64,000 bases of DNA from the NCBI RefSeq assembly GCF_958979055.1, contig NC_084887.1, forward strand, positions 39,063,120-39,127,119, read 5' to 3'. The position numbers and the translations under genes are program-made. The notes under the pieces are model-generated. The model was not told the DNA's origin, did not search any database, and worked only from the letters and a program-made list of their open reading frames with translations. This document shows, piece by piece, positions 12,801-25,440 of this stretch. The DNA is from Alnus glutinosa (lineage: Eukaryota > Streptophyta > Magnoliopsida > Fagales > Betulaceae). Position 1 is the stretch's first letter; every line of letters starts with the position of its first letter.

Positions 12801-13625
12801 CAATTCAGATAAATATAACCCCAAAGCATTGAATATAATTGAAAATCACCACCTAAACCGTGCCCTATCCTGTTAAAGGAAGGTCACAAACAATGATCAA
12901 TGATGTAACCCTTAACAATCATAGTAATTTAAATACCGCTAACTAACATATCACAAATAAGACAAGCTCACTCATTCAAAATAAAAAATCACAGACAAGA
13001 CAAAACAGATCAGACAAATCCTATTAATTTTTGTAAGTTGAAGCGAATTGAGGAGGCCCACTTTAATTAGTTGGATTGTTTTGATGGCAATGTAATTTTC
13101 TAACATGAAAAGAAAATTATCTCCTAGAATTTTAGATGCTCCCCTCCCCCATAAAAGCATTATGTTTATTCACCAAGATTCCTTCATCTTCCAAAAGCTC
13201 CCACTTTTGGGACGCTTAAGTTCCCACTTGTCCCAAAAGCTCACTGATACGAAAGGATGAATGGTTTGAACTCGAACCTATATATATCATGTTAAATTAC
13301 TACCATAAGCTGATGGGAATCGATGAATTTTATGATTTTATTACAAGAAATTTACAAAACTTTAAGATATCATAGGCCCATGGAATACATCAAAATTTTA
13401 CTGCTGAAACTGATGAAACGAAAGAATGTCAACAGGAGTGGACAATGACCGCAAAGTAGAACAGAAGAAAAGGCGAAGAAAATAAAATGGAACAAAAAAT
13501 CAAGAAGAAGGAAGAGTAAAAGAAATCAAAGTGGGTGTGAAAGAAAGGGCTTACCCAGAAACGAGGCGAAGATTGTTTTCATAACGTTGCCGATGTCGAC
13601 CGATTCGTGCTTCCAGAGACGACAT
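9866..13625 (-). CDS. Nudix hydrolase, NUDT12/NUDT13-like (mitochondrial type), 5 exons
   Basis: Coding exons on the minus strand are 13625-13555, 11677-11566, 11476-11393, 10427-10278 and 10159-9866. They join in frame to 236 codons plus stop with GT-AG introns. The protein starts MSSLEARIGRHRQRYENN, continues VSGCIPYR, and carries a complete Nudix box GGWEDDETVLEAASREALEE followed by AGV (G-x5-E-x7-REUxEExGU), which binds the metal and hydrolyses nucleoside-diphosphate-linked substrates. Later blocks GIWEFRSKS, GCKGYMFALEV and LCRYEWMRMALKEFLRVM match Arabidopsis NUDT12/13, the latter described as a mitochondrial long-chain diadenosine polyphosphate hydrolase; substrate here is inference. 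The last exon has a 17-residue tandem duplication (VVADCQIMTS twice), not part of the catalytic fold. Intron 1 (11678-13554) holds a 135-bp tandem duplication near 11782-12052. Confidence 0.9.
9963..10064 (-). repeat. In-frame 51-bp tandem duplication in last Nudix exon
   Basis: The sequence starting GATGTCATAATTTGACAATC at 9963 recurs at 10014 with only one or two differences. The period is 51 bp (17 codons), so the reading frame is kept. It encodes two copies of VVADCQIMTS with intervening residues. Confidence 0.85.
11782..12052. repeat. 135-bp tandem duplication in Nudix intron 1
   Basis: A unit beginning AAAATGGTTGAAGAACTTGG occurs at 11783 and again at 11918, with a few substitutions and one indel. 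It lies entirely within the first intron of the Nudix gene. Confidence 0.85.
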
Positions 13626-14417
13626 GATATTCTTCTACAAAGTGATCCTTAACAGGACAAAGTACAAAGTCAAAAAAACAAAAAACTTAGAATTTCTTTA
13701 TCCTATATAATCACAAATTTGATACATAAGTGAAAAGCTAGCAAAGAGGAGAGATTTCAGAGGTAGAAGACGGAGAAGATTATAGCTTGTAAGTACCCGA
13801 GGTTCGGCTTAAAGTTGGGAAAGACAGAAGGCGCAGCTGCTTTCTTAACCATGCATGAGACTGAAGCCTGAAGGAAGAAGGAGCTCGGGAAGCTCTAAAC
13901 AGTAACACTCAATCAGAGACAAACGCCGTACATTCGATATAAAATTTTGTGGTGAATAGAAAGACTCTGCTTGGTGGATTTATCAATAAATGAAGGCTTC
14001 TGCCAGAGCTGACAAGTTCTGAGGGCGCATTAAACTCCTTACGGTCCCTCCCTGCCTGGCCTGTTTTTCAACCCACTTTGTGGGGCTAACGTTCTTTTGT
14101 TCTGAGAAGCAACAACAAGACGGAGGAGAAGAAGAAGACGACGAAGAGGCTTTGGGAGAAGGAAACACAAGTGCAAACATATAGAGAAACACGGAGCGAG
14201 AGATTTCCGCGGGACAGGAGCTCACTGCAATGGCATCCCATCATTTAATTTATTATGTAAGACACATAATTATTGGATAAGTTTTTTTTTTAAAAACAAA
14301 AATAATATATTCAAAGCTTAGTTGTCGAATACACTTTGTTTATCTCTCACATTTTCACTCCTGTTTTTATGTTGAAGTTCATGCGACTCAATGCATTTTT
14401 CAAATCACTTTTAATGG

Positions 14418-14830
14418 TGTAACACTCCAGTTTTATATTTGAAAGATGAGTAACCCACATATAGTGGGTGATTTATAAAGATAATTATGAGTACTAAGTC
14501 CAACATTGTCTAATTATTAGGTAAAACTGGGTTTTATAAAGAATTCTGGAAAAGTTCCAAATTGACTAGTCATTTTGGGGTGATAGCGTAGATGTGACTA
14601 GTACTTTTCCTTGAGTCGTTACAAATGGTATCAGAACCCCATAGTAATGCCAGATCATGTGGTACTGGAGCATCGCATAACGTGGCCCTGACGAGGACGT
14701 CAGGGATTTAGCTTAATAACTAGGCAATATGGGACTTAGCACTCATGATTATTTTTATAAACCATCCACTGGGCTACTTATCTTTCCAATATGGGACCGG
14801 GCTATTACAAATGGTGACCCCGACTTTATG
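14418..14830 (+). mobile_element. LTR/TRIM-like fossil with primer-binding-site-like sequence
   Basis: A 206-bp LTR-like segment starts TGTAACACTCC (14418) and ends GTTACA (14623). It is followed by TGGTATCAGAACC (14626-14638), close to the tRNA-iMet primer-binding site used by plant LTR elements. A second partial LTR-like end, ATTACAAATGGTGACC, lies near 14805-14820. AATGG flanks the first segment on both sides, so a solo LTR is an alternative reading. It is an old, partial copy with no coding region. Confidence 0.5.
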
Positions 14831-15067
14831 GCATCTGTGCCTCAAGTTAAAAGGCCTGCATCTTCGGAAGCATTTCCCCGCATACTTTTATTCTTAGAGT
14901 TATTTTTGAGTTATCCGGCTCTTATTGTGTTTTTTTATTTGTTGTTGTAATCTGTTTTCCATGTATATATACATCATGTCAACATTATAATAAGATAATT
15001 ATAAGATAAAAAATATATATTTTCTAAATAAGATAAAAATATATCTATAAAGCATTACTTTAACAAT

Positions 15068-15264
15068 ATTTTAAAACGAGGAATGATACATGGAGATGGT
15101 TTTCCATCTCCCATTACCTCTTTTTTTAATTTTTAAATAAAAAAATATATAAATTTATATTTTTTAAACATTAAAGGACAAATTTATATTTTTTTTATTT
15201 AAAAATTTAAAAGGGGTGATGGGGACGGTTGTTTATCCCCCACCTATCATTTTCATTTTAAAAC
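15068..15264. mobile_element. hAT-like MITE, copy A, with flanking direct repeat
   Basis: The element at 15078-15254 has termini GAGGAATGATACATGG and CACCTATCATTTTC, with imperfect TIRs of about 39 bp. The flanks ATTTTAAAAC at 15068-15077 and 15255-15264 are identical; an 8-bp hAT TSD would lie within this 10-bp match. The interior is A/T-rich and non-coding. A second copy of the family lies at 61097-61271. Confidence 0.65.
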
Positions 15265-15340
15265 ATTTTCTCTTTAAGGAAATGTTAAAAATCCTCCCCT
15301 CATCCCCTATTTTTCACCTCTTTTACTTGATTTTAAGTAA

Positions 15341-15381
15341 AAAAGTGTCTCTAATGTGACATCAGAGACACCTTTTTATTT
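15341..15381. repeat. Short perfect-stem hairpin inside AT-rich repeat
   Basis: AAAAAGTGTCTCT and AGAGACACCTTTTT face each other around a short loop. It is probably the centre of a small MITE-like sequence spanning about 15283-15440, but I could not fix its ends. Confidence 0.45.
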
Positions 15382-15384
15382 AAA

Positions 15385-16520
15385 ATTAATTTTTTTATTG
15401 TAAATGGAAGATGAAGGGCAGATGAAGAGTGCATGTGTAGCACGAATAAGGCTTTTTTAAAATAAAGATGAATAATTTTATTTTGTTTTATTGAAGGGTG
15501 TACCCGATGATACCTAGTGAATATATTGACTAATTCATTTTCCTTTTGTCTTTTTTTTTTTAAAAGAAAAGAAAATTATCATTATTATTATTTTTATTTT
15601 TATTTTTTTGTCGTTATTAATCATGATTAATATGAAAGTCCGGCAGCAACAAGAATCAGTGAAACCCCGTTATGACGCGTGGAGCTTGTTGGAACAACCG
15701 ACCTTCATTGAGCCGTTAGTTGGGTTCGATTCGGGTTTTGGAGCCAAGTCAACCTTGTATTTTTTAGTGGTTGGATCCCTCTGATTATTTTAATGGTACT
15801 GTGTGTGTGGACGCATTTCAAGAAAGTCGGCGATATTATTATTCTCGAAGTTATTAATAATATCGTTTTTATTTCACTAATTTAATTACTTTTAAACTTA
15901 ATTTATAGCCTATTATGAGATTGTAGAAATAAATAACATAAATTACACTTTCACCCGAAACTTCCTCCCTAATTGCACTCACTTTTTAAAACTACTCTCA
16001 CTAGTCACTGACTCAAATTATCCCCCCCCCCCAAAAAAAAAAAAAAAAAAAAAACCCAAAAATCACATTCTAAAAAGCATTAAGAAACATAGTTGATTGT
16101 AGATCAGTCTAATTACTCATGAAAGCCTTAGTGAACCAAATACATCCTCCCCCATCAAATCATGGATTTAAGAGTATATATGTATATATATCTTGTCGAT
16201 CTCTTAATCAAAGAATCAAAATTAAGATTTTATCATATTTTGTACAGAACTAATTAAACACTACTGTCGTTCGTGTCGTTTCCATATAAGTACTCGGTTG
16301 AAAAGCTAGCACCCAAAATAATGTCATATTCAGCACGGGGAATCGTCTTTAATTTATCCACGTACGCTGCAATATTAATATTATCATGTAGGAATGATGA
16401 AGGTGCCTTCCTAGCTACTTACCTTTTTGACAGATGAATCCAGTGAACACGCACGCCGGTGTGAGCTTTTTTCGCGCGTGTTCCCTTTTTATGTGGAAGA
16501 TTGCATGTAAACAATCTAAA
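15385..16520. other. Gene-free AT-rich stretch
   Basis: No gene is supported. The stretch contains T-rich tracts near 15550-15610 and a C(12)A(20) run at 16022-16053. Confidence 0.5.
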
Positions 16521-16844
16521 GCACGCAAGGAGTAGGGGTGTAAATCCGGACCGGATATATCCGGCCAGGAAATCAGCTCTGGGCATTACCCAGCTCCGGG
16601 AAATTCGGTTGGAATCCGGGTACCCGGGGTACCCGGAGCCGGAGCCGGGTATATATTTACAAAATCTCGGGTATACCCGGGTACCCGGCTCCGGGTAGAT
16701 TCTGCAATTAAAATAAAATAAAATTACCCCTTTACCCTTGAATTACATGGTTTAGGAACTGAAATAGGAAGGGGGTTTTTTGTCTTTGTACGAAGAATTT
16801 TGTTGCCCTAGCTTTTCCGGTTTTCCCCTAAGCCCAAGCCGCCG

Positions 16845-17407
16845 TTTATCCTCATTTATTATTGAAATATGTAAATGAGACAAGAGCCTCAGGGGCAAGT
16901 TTTGTTGATCAAGAAAAGAAGACATCAGAGTATGGGAGTGTGAAGAACAGTTCAGTTTCTGCTAAAGTTAGTGATGGGACCAGTAGTCTTGCTAAGACCA
17001 GTGGAAGTGCCAAGATTAGTGATTGTGTTGATTTTGTTGAGAGTGGCAAGAGCAGTATGTGTAGAGGAAGCACAAGCAGCGATGTAAGCGATGAGAGTTC
17101 CTGTAGCAGCTTTAGTAGCAGTATCAGCAAGCCTCACAAAGCAAATGACTTGAGATGGGAGGCCATCCAAGTAATTCGAGCAAGAGATGGGGCTTTGGGT
17201 TTGGGGCATTTTAGATGCTGAAGAGGCTGGGTTGTGGGGATATTGGCAGTGTCTATCTGTCTGAGTTAAGTGGAACAAAATGTTATTTTGCAATGAAGGT
17301 TATGGACGCACTTGCTTGTACATGTTTTTCCGAAAATGTTTTTCCTTTCGGATCTTCAATATCATATTTATTCTGTAATTTATCCTCATTTATTATTGAA
17401 ATATGTA
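16845..17407. repeat. 29-bp direct repeats bracketing the captured kinase segment
   Basis: TTTATCCTCATTTATTATTG plus the following AAATATGTA (29 bp in all) is present at 16845-16873 and identically at 17379-17407. It brackets 505 bp that include the kinase fragment. Confidence 0.9.
16862..17303 (+). pseudogene. Captured fragment of a D6PK-family AGC (VIII) protein kinase
   Basis: Translation gives the Ser-rich linker typical of plant D6PK-type kinases ([20 protein letters not shown]), then [14 protein letters not shown] and the start of the kinase domain: glycine loop [14 protein letters not shown] and the VAIK-equivalent CYFAMKVMD with the catalytic Lys. The fragment stops there; the remaining kinase subdomains are absent. 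One nucleotide is missing around 17213-17217 (HFR followed by LKRLG in another frame), so it cannot be read through. It lies inside the hAT element at 16533-17747, so it is a transduplicated piece and not a resident gene. In family members this protein is a plasma-membrane kinase acting on auxin efflux carriers. Confidence 0.9.
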
Positions 17408-17755
17408 TCAGCTTGCACCCCTTTCTTTGCCAATTATGTTCTGTCACTGCAAATGCTTTTGCTGCTTCTAATAGTTGGCATTTGTCTTTCTACGTTTATA
17501 TTTCCTCTTTCCAGCACAACATTCACTGTTGTAAAATATTTGGTTGAAATTATTTACAGTATTCAGTTTCAAAAAATGGAGCAAATTTTTTTTTTTTTTT
17601 TTTTAATATACAACCCGGACCGGATACCCGGACACCCCGGATACCCGGGTCCGGGCCCGGGTGTTTAAATCCTAAAACCCGGGGACCCGGAGCCGGTTCC
17701 CGGGTTTCACCCAATACCCGGGAACCCGCTCCGGATTTACACCCCTAGCAAGGAG

Positions 17756-20700
17756 GACTAGCTAGTCTAGCTCTGTGTGACGATCGAGAGTAATATAAAA
17801 ATGTATTTTTTTGGTTTAAAGGCGAGGAGATCGAAACGAAACAAAAGGTAGACGAAAAGTGTGTGAAAGAAAATGATAAACGAAACTTCCTCTTGCAGTG
17901 GCCGGAGATCGACACTTTGCATGCAGTACTGCAAAAGTCATTATAATTAATATGAATTTTGATTTATATATGAATTAAATCAAAAAGAAAAGTAAATTGG
18001 ATCAGAAACACGATTGTGCAGTATAAATGAGGCCCATGCATGATGCATCGATCATTAAATGTGACAAAGACATAATATAAATATCCCACATGCAGCCGAC
18101 ACACATGATGTACGCCTGATCACATGCATGCTCAGAGCTAGACGAAGACCAACCAAGCACATACTTTTTCTAATGTTTTGGCCGGTACTTACGTAGATTA
18201 GTTACTTAGCTTTTGTTTTAATATATATTCTGTAAAATATTCCAAACAAATGCATGTTCTATTTTTTATACCATATATATATGCATGTTCTAAGTACAGT
18301 TATATATATATATATATATAAAATTTGGAGAAACCTGCCGGTTGTTTAGTAGCTATATAGCTAGATAGGAATATAATTAAAGCCCCGGCAGATATCTCGG
18401 TGCTTCAGCAGGCCGGCAGGAATTGACTAGATATCGATGGTGCAAATCTTAAGAGGTTGAAGGGCCGGATTTTGGCAATAATTATTAATTAATTAATGCA
18501 TGGTAGTTGCAGCATATATGCATGAGCATCCATGTGGGATCAGCTCGATCAATAAAGTCGTCGTTGTATTAATGTAACATCGGGCACTCAGTTGCTCTTA
18601 TATAATTCCTTGAGTTCAAACAGTGTAAACTAATCCCTTAGTTTCGCCGTTGAAATTAAAACAAGCTAGTGACAGTGGACCGTCCACCTTCTGTCGTGCA
18701 ATTCAGATTTATTAGCTTTTTTAGTCAATGACTTGATTTATATGTAATAATGGAAAGCAACATGCATGTTGGTTGGTCCATAGCTATAGCCTGCAGGCTA
18801 TATATATATATATATATATCCACAGCCATGGGTTGCAGGGGGACCTCTCTCTTACGTGCAAGTTGCCTTATAAACCGACCGAGTCACCGAGACTTTATGT
18901 CCTTTTAATTAATGCATGCTCCGTAGTCATCTTTAAATTTTTTTCCTAAAATTAAGAGTTCTGTAATTGTTGAATTCTTTCATTAAAATAAGTTTTTCCT
19001 CCTATTTGAGAATCTTCAACCTTCCCTTTCCCTTCGTCCAACATTGACAAGTTAAAACAACGTACTTTTAATGTTTTATAAGGAATTGTCATTTCATTAT
19101 GCTTGTTGATGCAATTTTCAATATGGTGATGTGATAATATCATAGTCGTCTTTTTTTTTTTTTTTTTGTAACCTGCAAGACAGTAAAAGTTCGTCGGAGG
19201 TTGGCCGATAGAACCTCCTCCAACGCTCAAATCAATAAAGAGTCATAAGAGGGTGAAAAGAACGAGAAAAGAGATTATATGCCTTAGAATGAATACACAA
19301 TACTTTGTTCATAATATATTTATTTGTAAGCCTCATTTTTCTCTGTTGACATATGGGATAAGCAAACCTCTAGCAGAACCTCCTCAGATGCTCAAGTCAG
19401 TAAAGAGTCATGAGAGGGTGAAAAGAAGGAGAGAGAGGAGATTATATGTTTTAGAATGGATACTCGATACTTCCTTTGTTCATAATACATTTATTTGTAA
19501 GCCTCATTTTTCTCTGCTAACGTATGGGATAAGCTTTGTATTAATAAGGACCAGTCATGGTCTTCTAACGCCCTATCAAACACAGGGCTCCATATTAATG
19601 TCTGATATAATTTCTGTCTTGATTTGACTCCAAAGTATTCCACGTGTATCCAGCATGTGACCAACCAACTTGAAGGTAGGTATCGGGCATACATACCGGG
19701 GGCGTATTCCGGGCGCACATAATGGACCCACCTGTCATAGGGGTTAATAATTGTCCAACAATGTCTAAATTGGTTGTTGGGTAGATACATGCTAATGAAG
19801 TCACCCAATGTGTAAATGATTCGAAAAACATTTTATGATTGTTGGTAGATTATATGCCCAACAATGTCTAATGAAGTCACCCAATAATATGAAGAGTTGT
19901 AAGAAAGAGAGGGAGACAATGAAGATGACGAGCTGTGTAAGAAGAGAGTGTGTATCGTGTGAAAATAAAATGCATTCAAGTGTAAGATTGAGATCGAGTG
20001 CAATTGCTCATCCATATTACTTGCAATTTTGGCAAATAATTGTTAGAGGGTCCTTGTAGGTTCTACCTTTCCTGACAGGTGTTCGGATAGCCCGAGACCT
20101 ACTCGAGGAGGTAGGCAGAATAAGGGACCCTCTCACAATTGTTTATCCTAGGTGTGGGAGAACGACTGAAAATGATTTACGCAGATGAAAATCGTAAATT
20201 ATTTTACGCCACAGGAAAGTTAATTTTTTTGGTCGATCAATTGAAAACATTTTCTAGTTGACTAATGTTTTTTCCTGAAAATATCAAATGCCGATTCGTT
20301 CAAAATGCATTAATAAACATGCTAAATGTTAATTAAATCACTAATTATCTCAAAAAGCTTGAATAGTAATGAAAGGCCAAAAGCATAAGATTCCTTGGAT
20401 TGTTGCTGGATTAATGATTCCACATTATCATTTCTAAAGTAACTTTTTTGGCATGACTTCATTGTCCGTTGCTTTGGTATCGGTTCTCATTTCTTTACTT
20501 GATGAAGAGAAGAGAAGAACCTTCTTTGGGCATCTTTTGAATGGTCTGGGACGGGTGAATTGATTGCTGTTTGTGACCTCGTAATGATCTTCCTTTTCCG
20601 GTTATCCTTTTCCTTACTAGTAAAGTGTGTTCCAAATTTCAAAGCACGCGATTTTCCGTCCCCATTGTGATAAAAGAATCTATATTTACCCTCACTACAG

Positions 20701-21418
20701 ACGAAGACTCCATGACAACCCCGCTACGTGGCAAAACATAAAGATATATAGAGATGCCACCAAATTCAAAGCCATGAGTTTCTTTTGGTTAGTAATTTTT
20801 TTCATCTAGTCACAGTTTACAACTGAAATTATGGGGATAGAGATTCCAACAATTTTACTGTTTAAATTATTAACAATTTGGATAAGTACAATTTTATGAG
20901 ATTTACTTGGACAAACAAGCCTTGGGCGATCTACGTACTTACCCTTTGGAATACGTTACTATTAAGTTGAACTTTTACATATTTGCTGATGGAATCCTCC
21001 TCCCTAGCCTGTTTGCAAGCGAAATATTTAATGGTGAAAAAAAAGGGCCGCAACTCGCAAGGCGTTTACTTGGGTCAACACCTTTTGGAGGTTTCTCTCC
21101 GACAAACCGGCCATGAAAATAAATTACGCTTGTGTGATTTGTCCAAAGCAAGTACCCTATTAAAAGATATTTCTTATGATCAACTGATTCAATTTGGACC
21201 ATTCACGTCTTGGATGGTACCTAAATTCAGTTCCCCAACTCAAATCAATTTTGACAACCCAAACCATTCTTTTTGTCTCTTTCTTTTCATCTTTCTTTCA
21301 GCTGATTCTCTCTCCTCTTCTCCTCCTCTTCTTCTTCTTCTTCTTTTGAGTTTTGGCAAACAAAAATTCCTCAAAAAGTAAAATTGGAACCACAATGTCC
21401 TAATTTACGGTCTCATTA
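17756..21418. other. Gene-free region
   Basis: No gene is supported. It contains (TA)n runs near 18301-18320 and 18800-18819, a T18 tract near 19151, a 165-bp tandem duplication (19211-19539) and short repeated words around 19790-19880. Open frames of 60-130 codons at 19253-20059 and 20907-21381 have no recognisable domain. Confidence 0.5.
19211..19539. repeat. 165-bp tandem duplication
   Basis: GAACCTCCTC followed by a ...CTCAA-TCA-TAAAGAGTCAT block starts at 19211 and recurs at 19376. Both copies run to TATGGGATAAGC. The copies differ at about a tenth of positions, so this is an older duplication. It may derive from a mobile element, but no ends are seen. Confidence 0.75.
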
Positions 21419-22148
21419 GAGCATTAGCATTAGTAGCAAATTCTCAACTATTTTTTATTAATTTAAAAAAAAAATTAGAGAATCAAACCATTTTTTTTTC
21501 CCAATACAAAAACACCTACAACAACTTTCCTTTATCTTTCCTTATAGATTAAAATATTATTTTTTTACCTTTTATTTATTTATTTTTGCTTTTTCTTCAT
21601 CTTCTTGATGCGTTAACGAGACCAATATACCCAAACCCATCGACCCAGGAGAGAAACCGAGCGATTTCGTGAAACCCATGCCCGATCTCCAGTGGGTGTT
21701 GTTGAGCCGCCGTCGACAGAGCTAGAGGAGCCGATTTCCAGTGAAATCCAACAGTTCAGTGACCGCGAAACAAATGAGACCCGATCCCAGAGACCCAATC
21801 CTCTGATGGGTTGTTGCCAACGGTGACCAGAAGATGTGATTTCGTGGGTCGTTGGTGGGCTGTCGGAGGACGCAATTTCCAACGGATCGAGGCTAGCTTC
21901 CGACAATTTCTACCGTTGCTAATCTGCTGCTGCTGGTGGAGATTGGAGAAGAAGGGAGACACGAGCAAAAGAGAGAGAGAGCGTTTATTTTAAGATTAAA
22001 TAATCTATTAGGTAGCTACAGTGCTACCCAAGGATGAATATATAAAATATGACATCTGTTGTAACTTGTTTTTTTTATAATTTTTTTCAAATTTTTCCTA
22101 TTTTAAGGAAGATGACCACTTATAGAGCATCGGCTACTAATGCTCTTA
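21416..22148. mobile_element. PIF/Harbinger-like non-autonomous element
   Basis: The left end GAGCATTAGCATTAGTAGC and the right end GCTACTAATGCTC are inverted repeats, with a 3-bp CAT insertion in the left one. TTA flanks both sides (21416-21418 and 22146-22148), the 3-bp TSD of PIF/Harbinger. The 727-bp element has AT-rich arms and a GC-richer core (about 21600-21990) holding open frames without recognised domains. The core could be captured DNA, but I cannot name a donor. Confidence 0.6.
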
Positions 22149-24345
22149 GAGCTAGCAATTTTTAATACGATCCACATATTTGATACGAACCTAACATTAA
22201 ATTAACAGGCTAAGATTTAAAAGTTTGACCTGCTTAATTAAATGAATCAAATTAATATTGACTTATATAGTCTTCTATCTATACCTCGACATAACTAAAA
22301 CCCGACACGAAAATACGAATTGCAATCCTTAAGACCTCGTAGCATTAAAACCAAAACCTAAGCAACCTCTGGGCTGCTGTCTCCCAAAATTGAATATTCC
22401 TTCTATAATGAAATCATGCCGTCCGGATTTTGAACATTTCTTGGCCACCATCTCATACATTTGGTTAAGAGTCACAACGGATATGCGAGTGACCCACATG
22501 TTTAGGAGATTCATTCATTAAAAAAGACCAATGAGTTTGCGCCAAGCCAAAAGGCCAAAAGCAAGTTCATAGGCGCGCCTTAATAACGAAGTATTCATAA
22601 TCAAAGATTGGCTTTCCGTGAAGGATTTAATTTAGTTTGGGAGCTGCTCGCAAGCAGCCCACAAACAAGCCAACTCTGGGTTTACCGATACAATATGACT
22701 AGGCTAGTACTGGTACACAAAGTCGTATAAATGCTAGCTGCTTCAACTTGACACCAAATTTTGAACAAAGTGGTGGGCCTTTTAACAGAACAAATATCAC
22801 ATCTCCGAACCCAAAATAATCTTATCTGGGCTTCACATAATTAGTAAGATAGGTTGTTTGTGCGCATTTTTACCCTTTCTGGTAGTAAACTTGAGTTCTC
22901 GATTGCAGCCCCTTACCAGTGCGGCAAGCAGGCAGACAAAACACATTATAGAAGCACACAGCACACATAAGATTGCCTAGATTTAAGTTATAAACATCAG
23001 AAATTACAACCACAAAATCATTTGCCTAATGAAAGCTTCCACAAAAGTCGCAGATTTTCATCACTCCTTTCAGTTAAAAAATCTACTAGGTTCTCTCTTC
23101 TTTAACTCATGCTAAAATACAGCTTAACAAGCCAACTCTCAGACACAACTTATGCATCCAAATCATGCTCCAAGTGGCTTAAAATCAAAAGTATTGCTAC
23201 TAGAGCACCAAGTAAATTACTCCTAGACAACAAGACTATCTGCTTTTATTTTAGCGTGGATTAACCTGACCGACAGAGACCATCATCCATTTCATCAAGT
23301 AAAATAAGGAAAAATACTTTGGACCCATTAGTCCAACCCCCAAACAACTAAAGAACGTCATAACTCCCTTATAAACAATCGTAACATAATTCAGGAAAGA
23401 CCCTTAGGTGTGTACATAAGTTCTTATAACAATTTGCCAAAAGTGCCAGATTTTGTCCCCATCATCGATTTCTTCAAAATATATTAAGCTGTAACATATC
23501 ATAATCATAAAAAAACTCAAGTATGAATGGACAGAAATTCTAACCACCTAGATGCAACCATGTATCCTCAATCCAGTAAGGATTTTTAATCCTCAAACCT
23601 AAGAAACCCTCGAGATGATTCATAACTTGAGTAATGAGAAATGGGAATTTAGGAAGACATACTCCCTTTAGGCCAAAGGCATCTCATCTAAAGAAAAAAC
23701 ATACATATGTGTCCCTTTTTATGATATGCGAGGAATAAATACAAGAATATGCAGGAATTACCCCTAGACCAAAATTTCTGGAGCCATTCCATTTCAATTT
23801 CACCAGTACCCAGGCCCAACCTATGTAAAAACAAAAGGTGTTCATGCACGAGCAGTTCCAACGAGAGACCCTCATTGTACCCTGATTGGATGACTAGAAT
23901 CAGGAATCCCACACGATGAAGAACAACTACTGCATATGGTTCACTTATACAAGCGTGGCAACCAACTAACCAAGTACATTGAACATGCGACAAGCACACG
24001 ACTAATAAGTAGATGGGAAAACCAATTTCAATCTTAGTTTTCTCGACCACAAACCCCAGATTAGTATGTGCAGGCCAAGATTCTAAGAGATATTAACAAA
24101 TAAAGTACCGAAGCATCATGCAGAAAAATGCAACTCAAAACTGGATGATAGTGATATTATATCTTAAGAAACAAAACCACGTCCAATTCACTTAGGAAAA
24201 CCAAAAGTGCGAGATTAAGCTAATAATTCTTAAAGCTTGGAGAACAGTGTATATATCGTAAAAGATAAATCAAGATAATGAGCTCATTTCAATCCTTGAA
24301 TTAGTAACAAATTGAAACTAAGGAAAAAAAAACCTCAGAGCACCC
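22149..24345. other. Gene-free region 3' of eS27
   Basis: About 22185-22320 belongs to the degenerate dispersed repeat seen near 6000 and 8200. The remainder is A-rich on the plus strand with no supported gene; minus-strand open frames at 23684-24050 show no domain. Confidence 0.5.
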
Positions 24346-24918
<573 letters not shown>

Positions 24919-24978
24919 TCAGGTTTTGGAGAACAAAAATCCCCCCAGCGCAGTTTTTGCAGCAGAGACGGAAGAGGA

Positions 24979-25010
24979 AAAACCCTATGGGTGGTTTTGT
25001 ATTATATAGT
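24979..25010 (-). promoter_or_regulatory. eS27 core promoter: TATA-like element and telo-box
   Basis: On the minus strand CTATATAATA is followed about 12 bp downstream by the complement of AAACCCTA. The position 70-100 bp upstream of the start codon fits a short leader. Telo-boxes at transcription starts are a known feature of plant translation genes. Confidence 0.5.
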
Positions 25011-25326
25011 GCCTGAATGGGAAGTTCTTGGTCGTCGGATGATGAGTGTTAGATCTTGGCCCTTCGTCGATACTTAAAAAGCGGTGTTAAGGAAGATGGC
25101 CACGTGTCTCTTGCGCTTAGCCTAAAAACATATAAAAAAAAAAAAAGGTTCGAGGAGCGCTACAAATATTCTCCTGTGTTCAGTTCCAAATGTTCACTTT
25201 CTAATTTTACAATGAAAATTCCATTTCGATGAAACAACAAATAAAAATATATATAAAATTTAATGACGTTTTTTACCGTCACATCAAAAATTGAGTACTT
25301 CAAATTATGTGTAGTATTCTACACAC

Positions 25327-25329
<3 letters not shown>

Positions 25330-25370
<41 letters not shown>
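25330..25370. repeat. (TA)n microsatellite
   Basis: About 20 uninterrupted TA units. Confidence 0.95.
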
Positions 25371-25371
<1 letters not shown>

Positions 25372-25440
25372 CAATAATGTAATCCAACGGCTATACTTAA
25401 AAAATAAATTGAAAAGTGACTTCAATTACAGACAGACACG

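Larger units (their letters stand above)
16525..17755. mobile_element. Gene-fragment-carrying hAT-type transposon (Pack-hAT), non-autonomous
   Basis: The element at 16533-17747 (1215 bp) has perfect 18-bp terminal inverted repeats, TAGGGGTGTAAATCCGGA at the left and its complement at the right. It is flanked by a perfect 8-bp TSD, GCAAGGAG, at 16525-16532 and 17748-17755. Both hallmarks fit the hAT superfamily. Subterminal regions are dense in palindromic GGGTACCCGG-type repeats, as expected for hAT transposase binding sites. There is no transposase sequence. The interior carries a D6PK-family kinase fragment. The clean TSD and TIRs point to a fairly recent insertion. Confidence 0.93.

Noticed and set aside
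13983-14225. Minus-strand 80-codon frame with a poly-Ser run just upstream of the Nudix gene
   Set aside because: Low complexity from (GAA/GAC)n DNA; no link by splicing to the Nudix start and no family match.
19253-19627. 124-codon plus-strand frame with an internal protein repeat
   Set aside because: The repeat comes from the 165-bp tandem duplication; no domain and no conservation cue.
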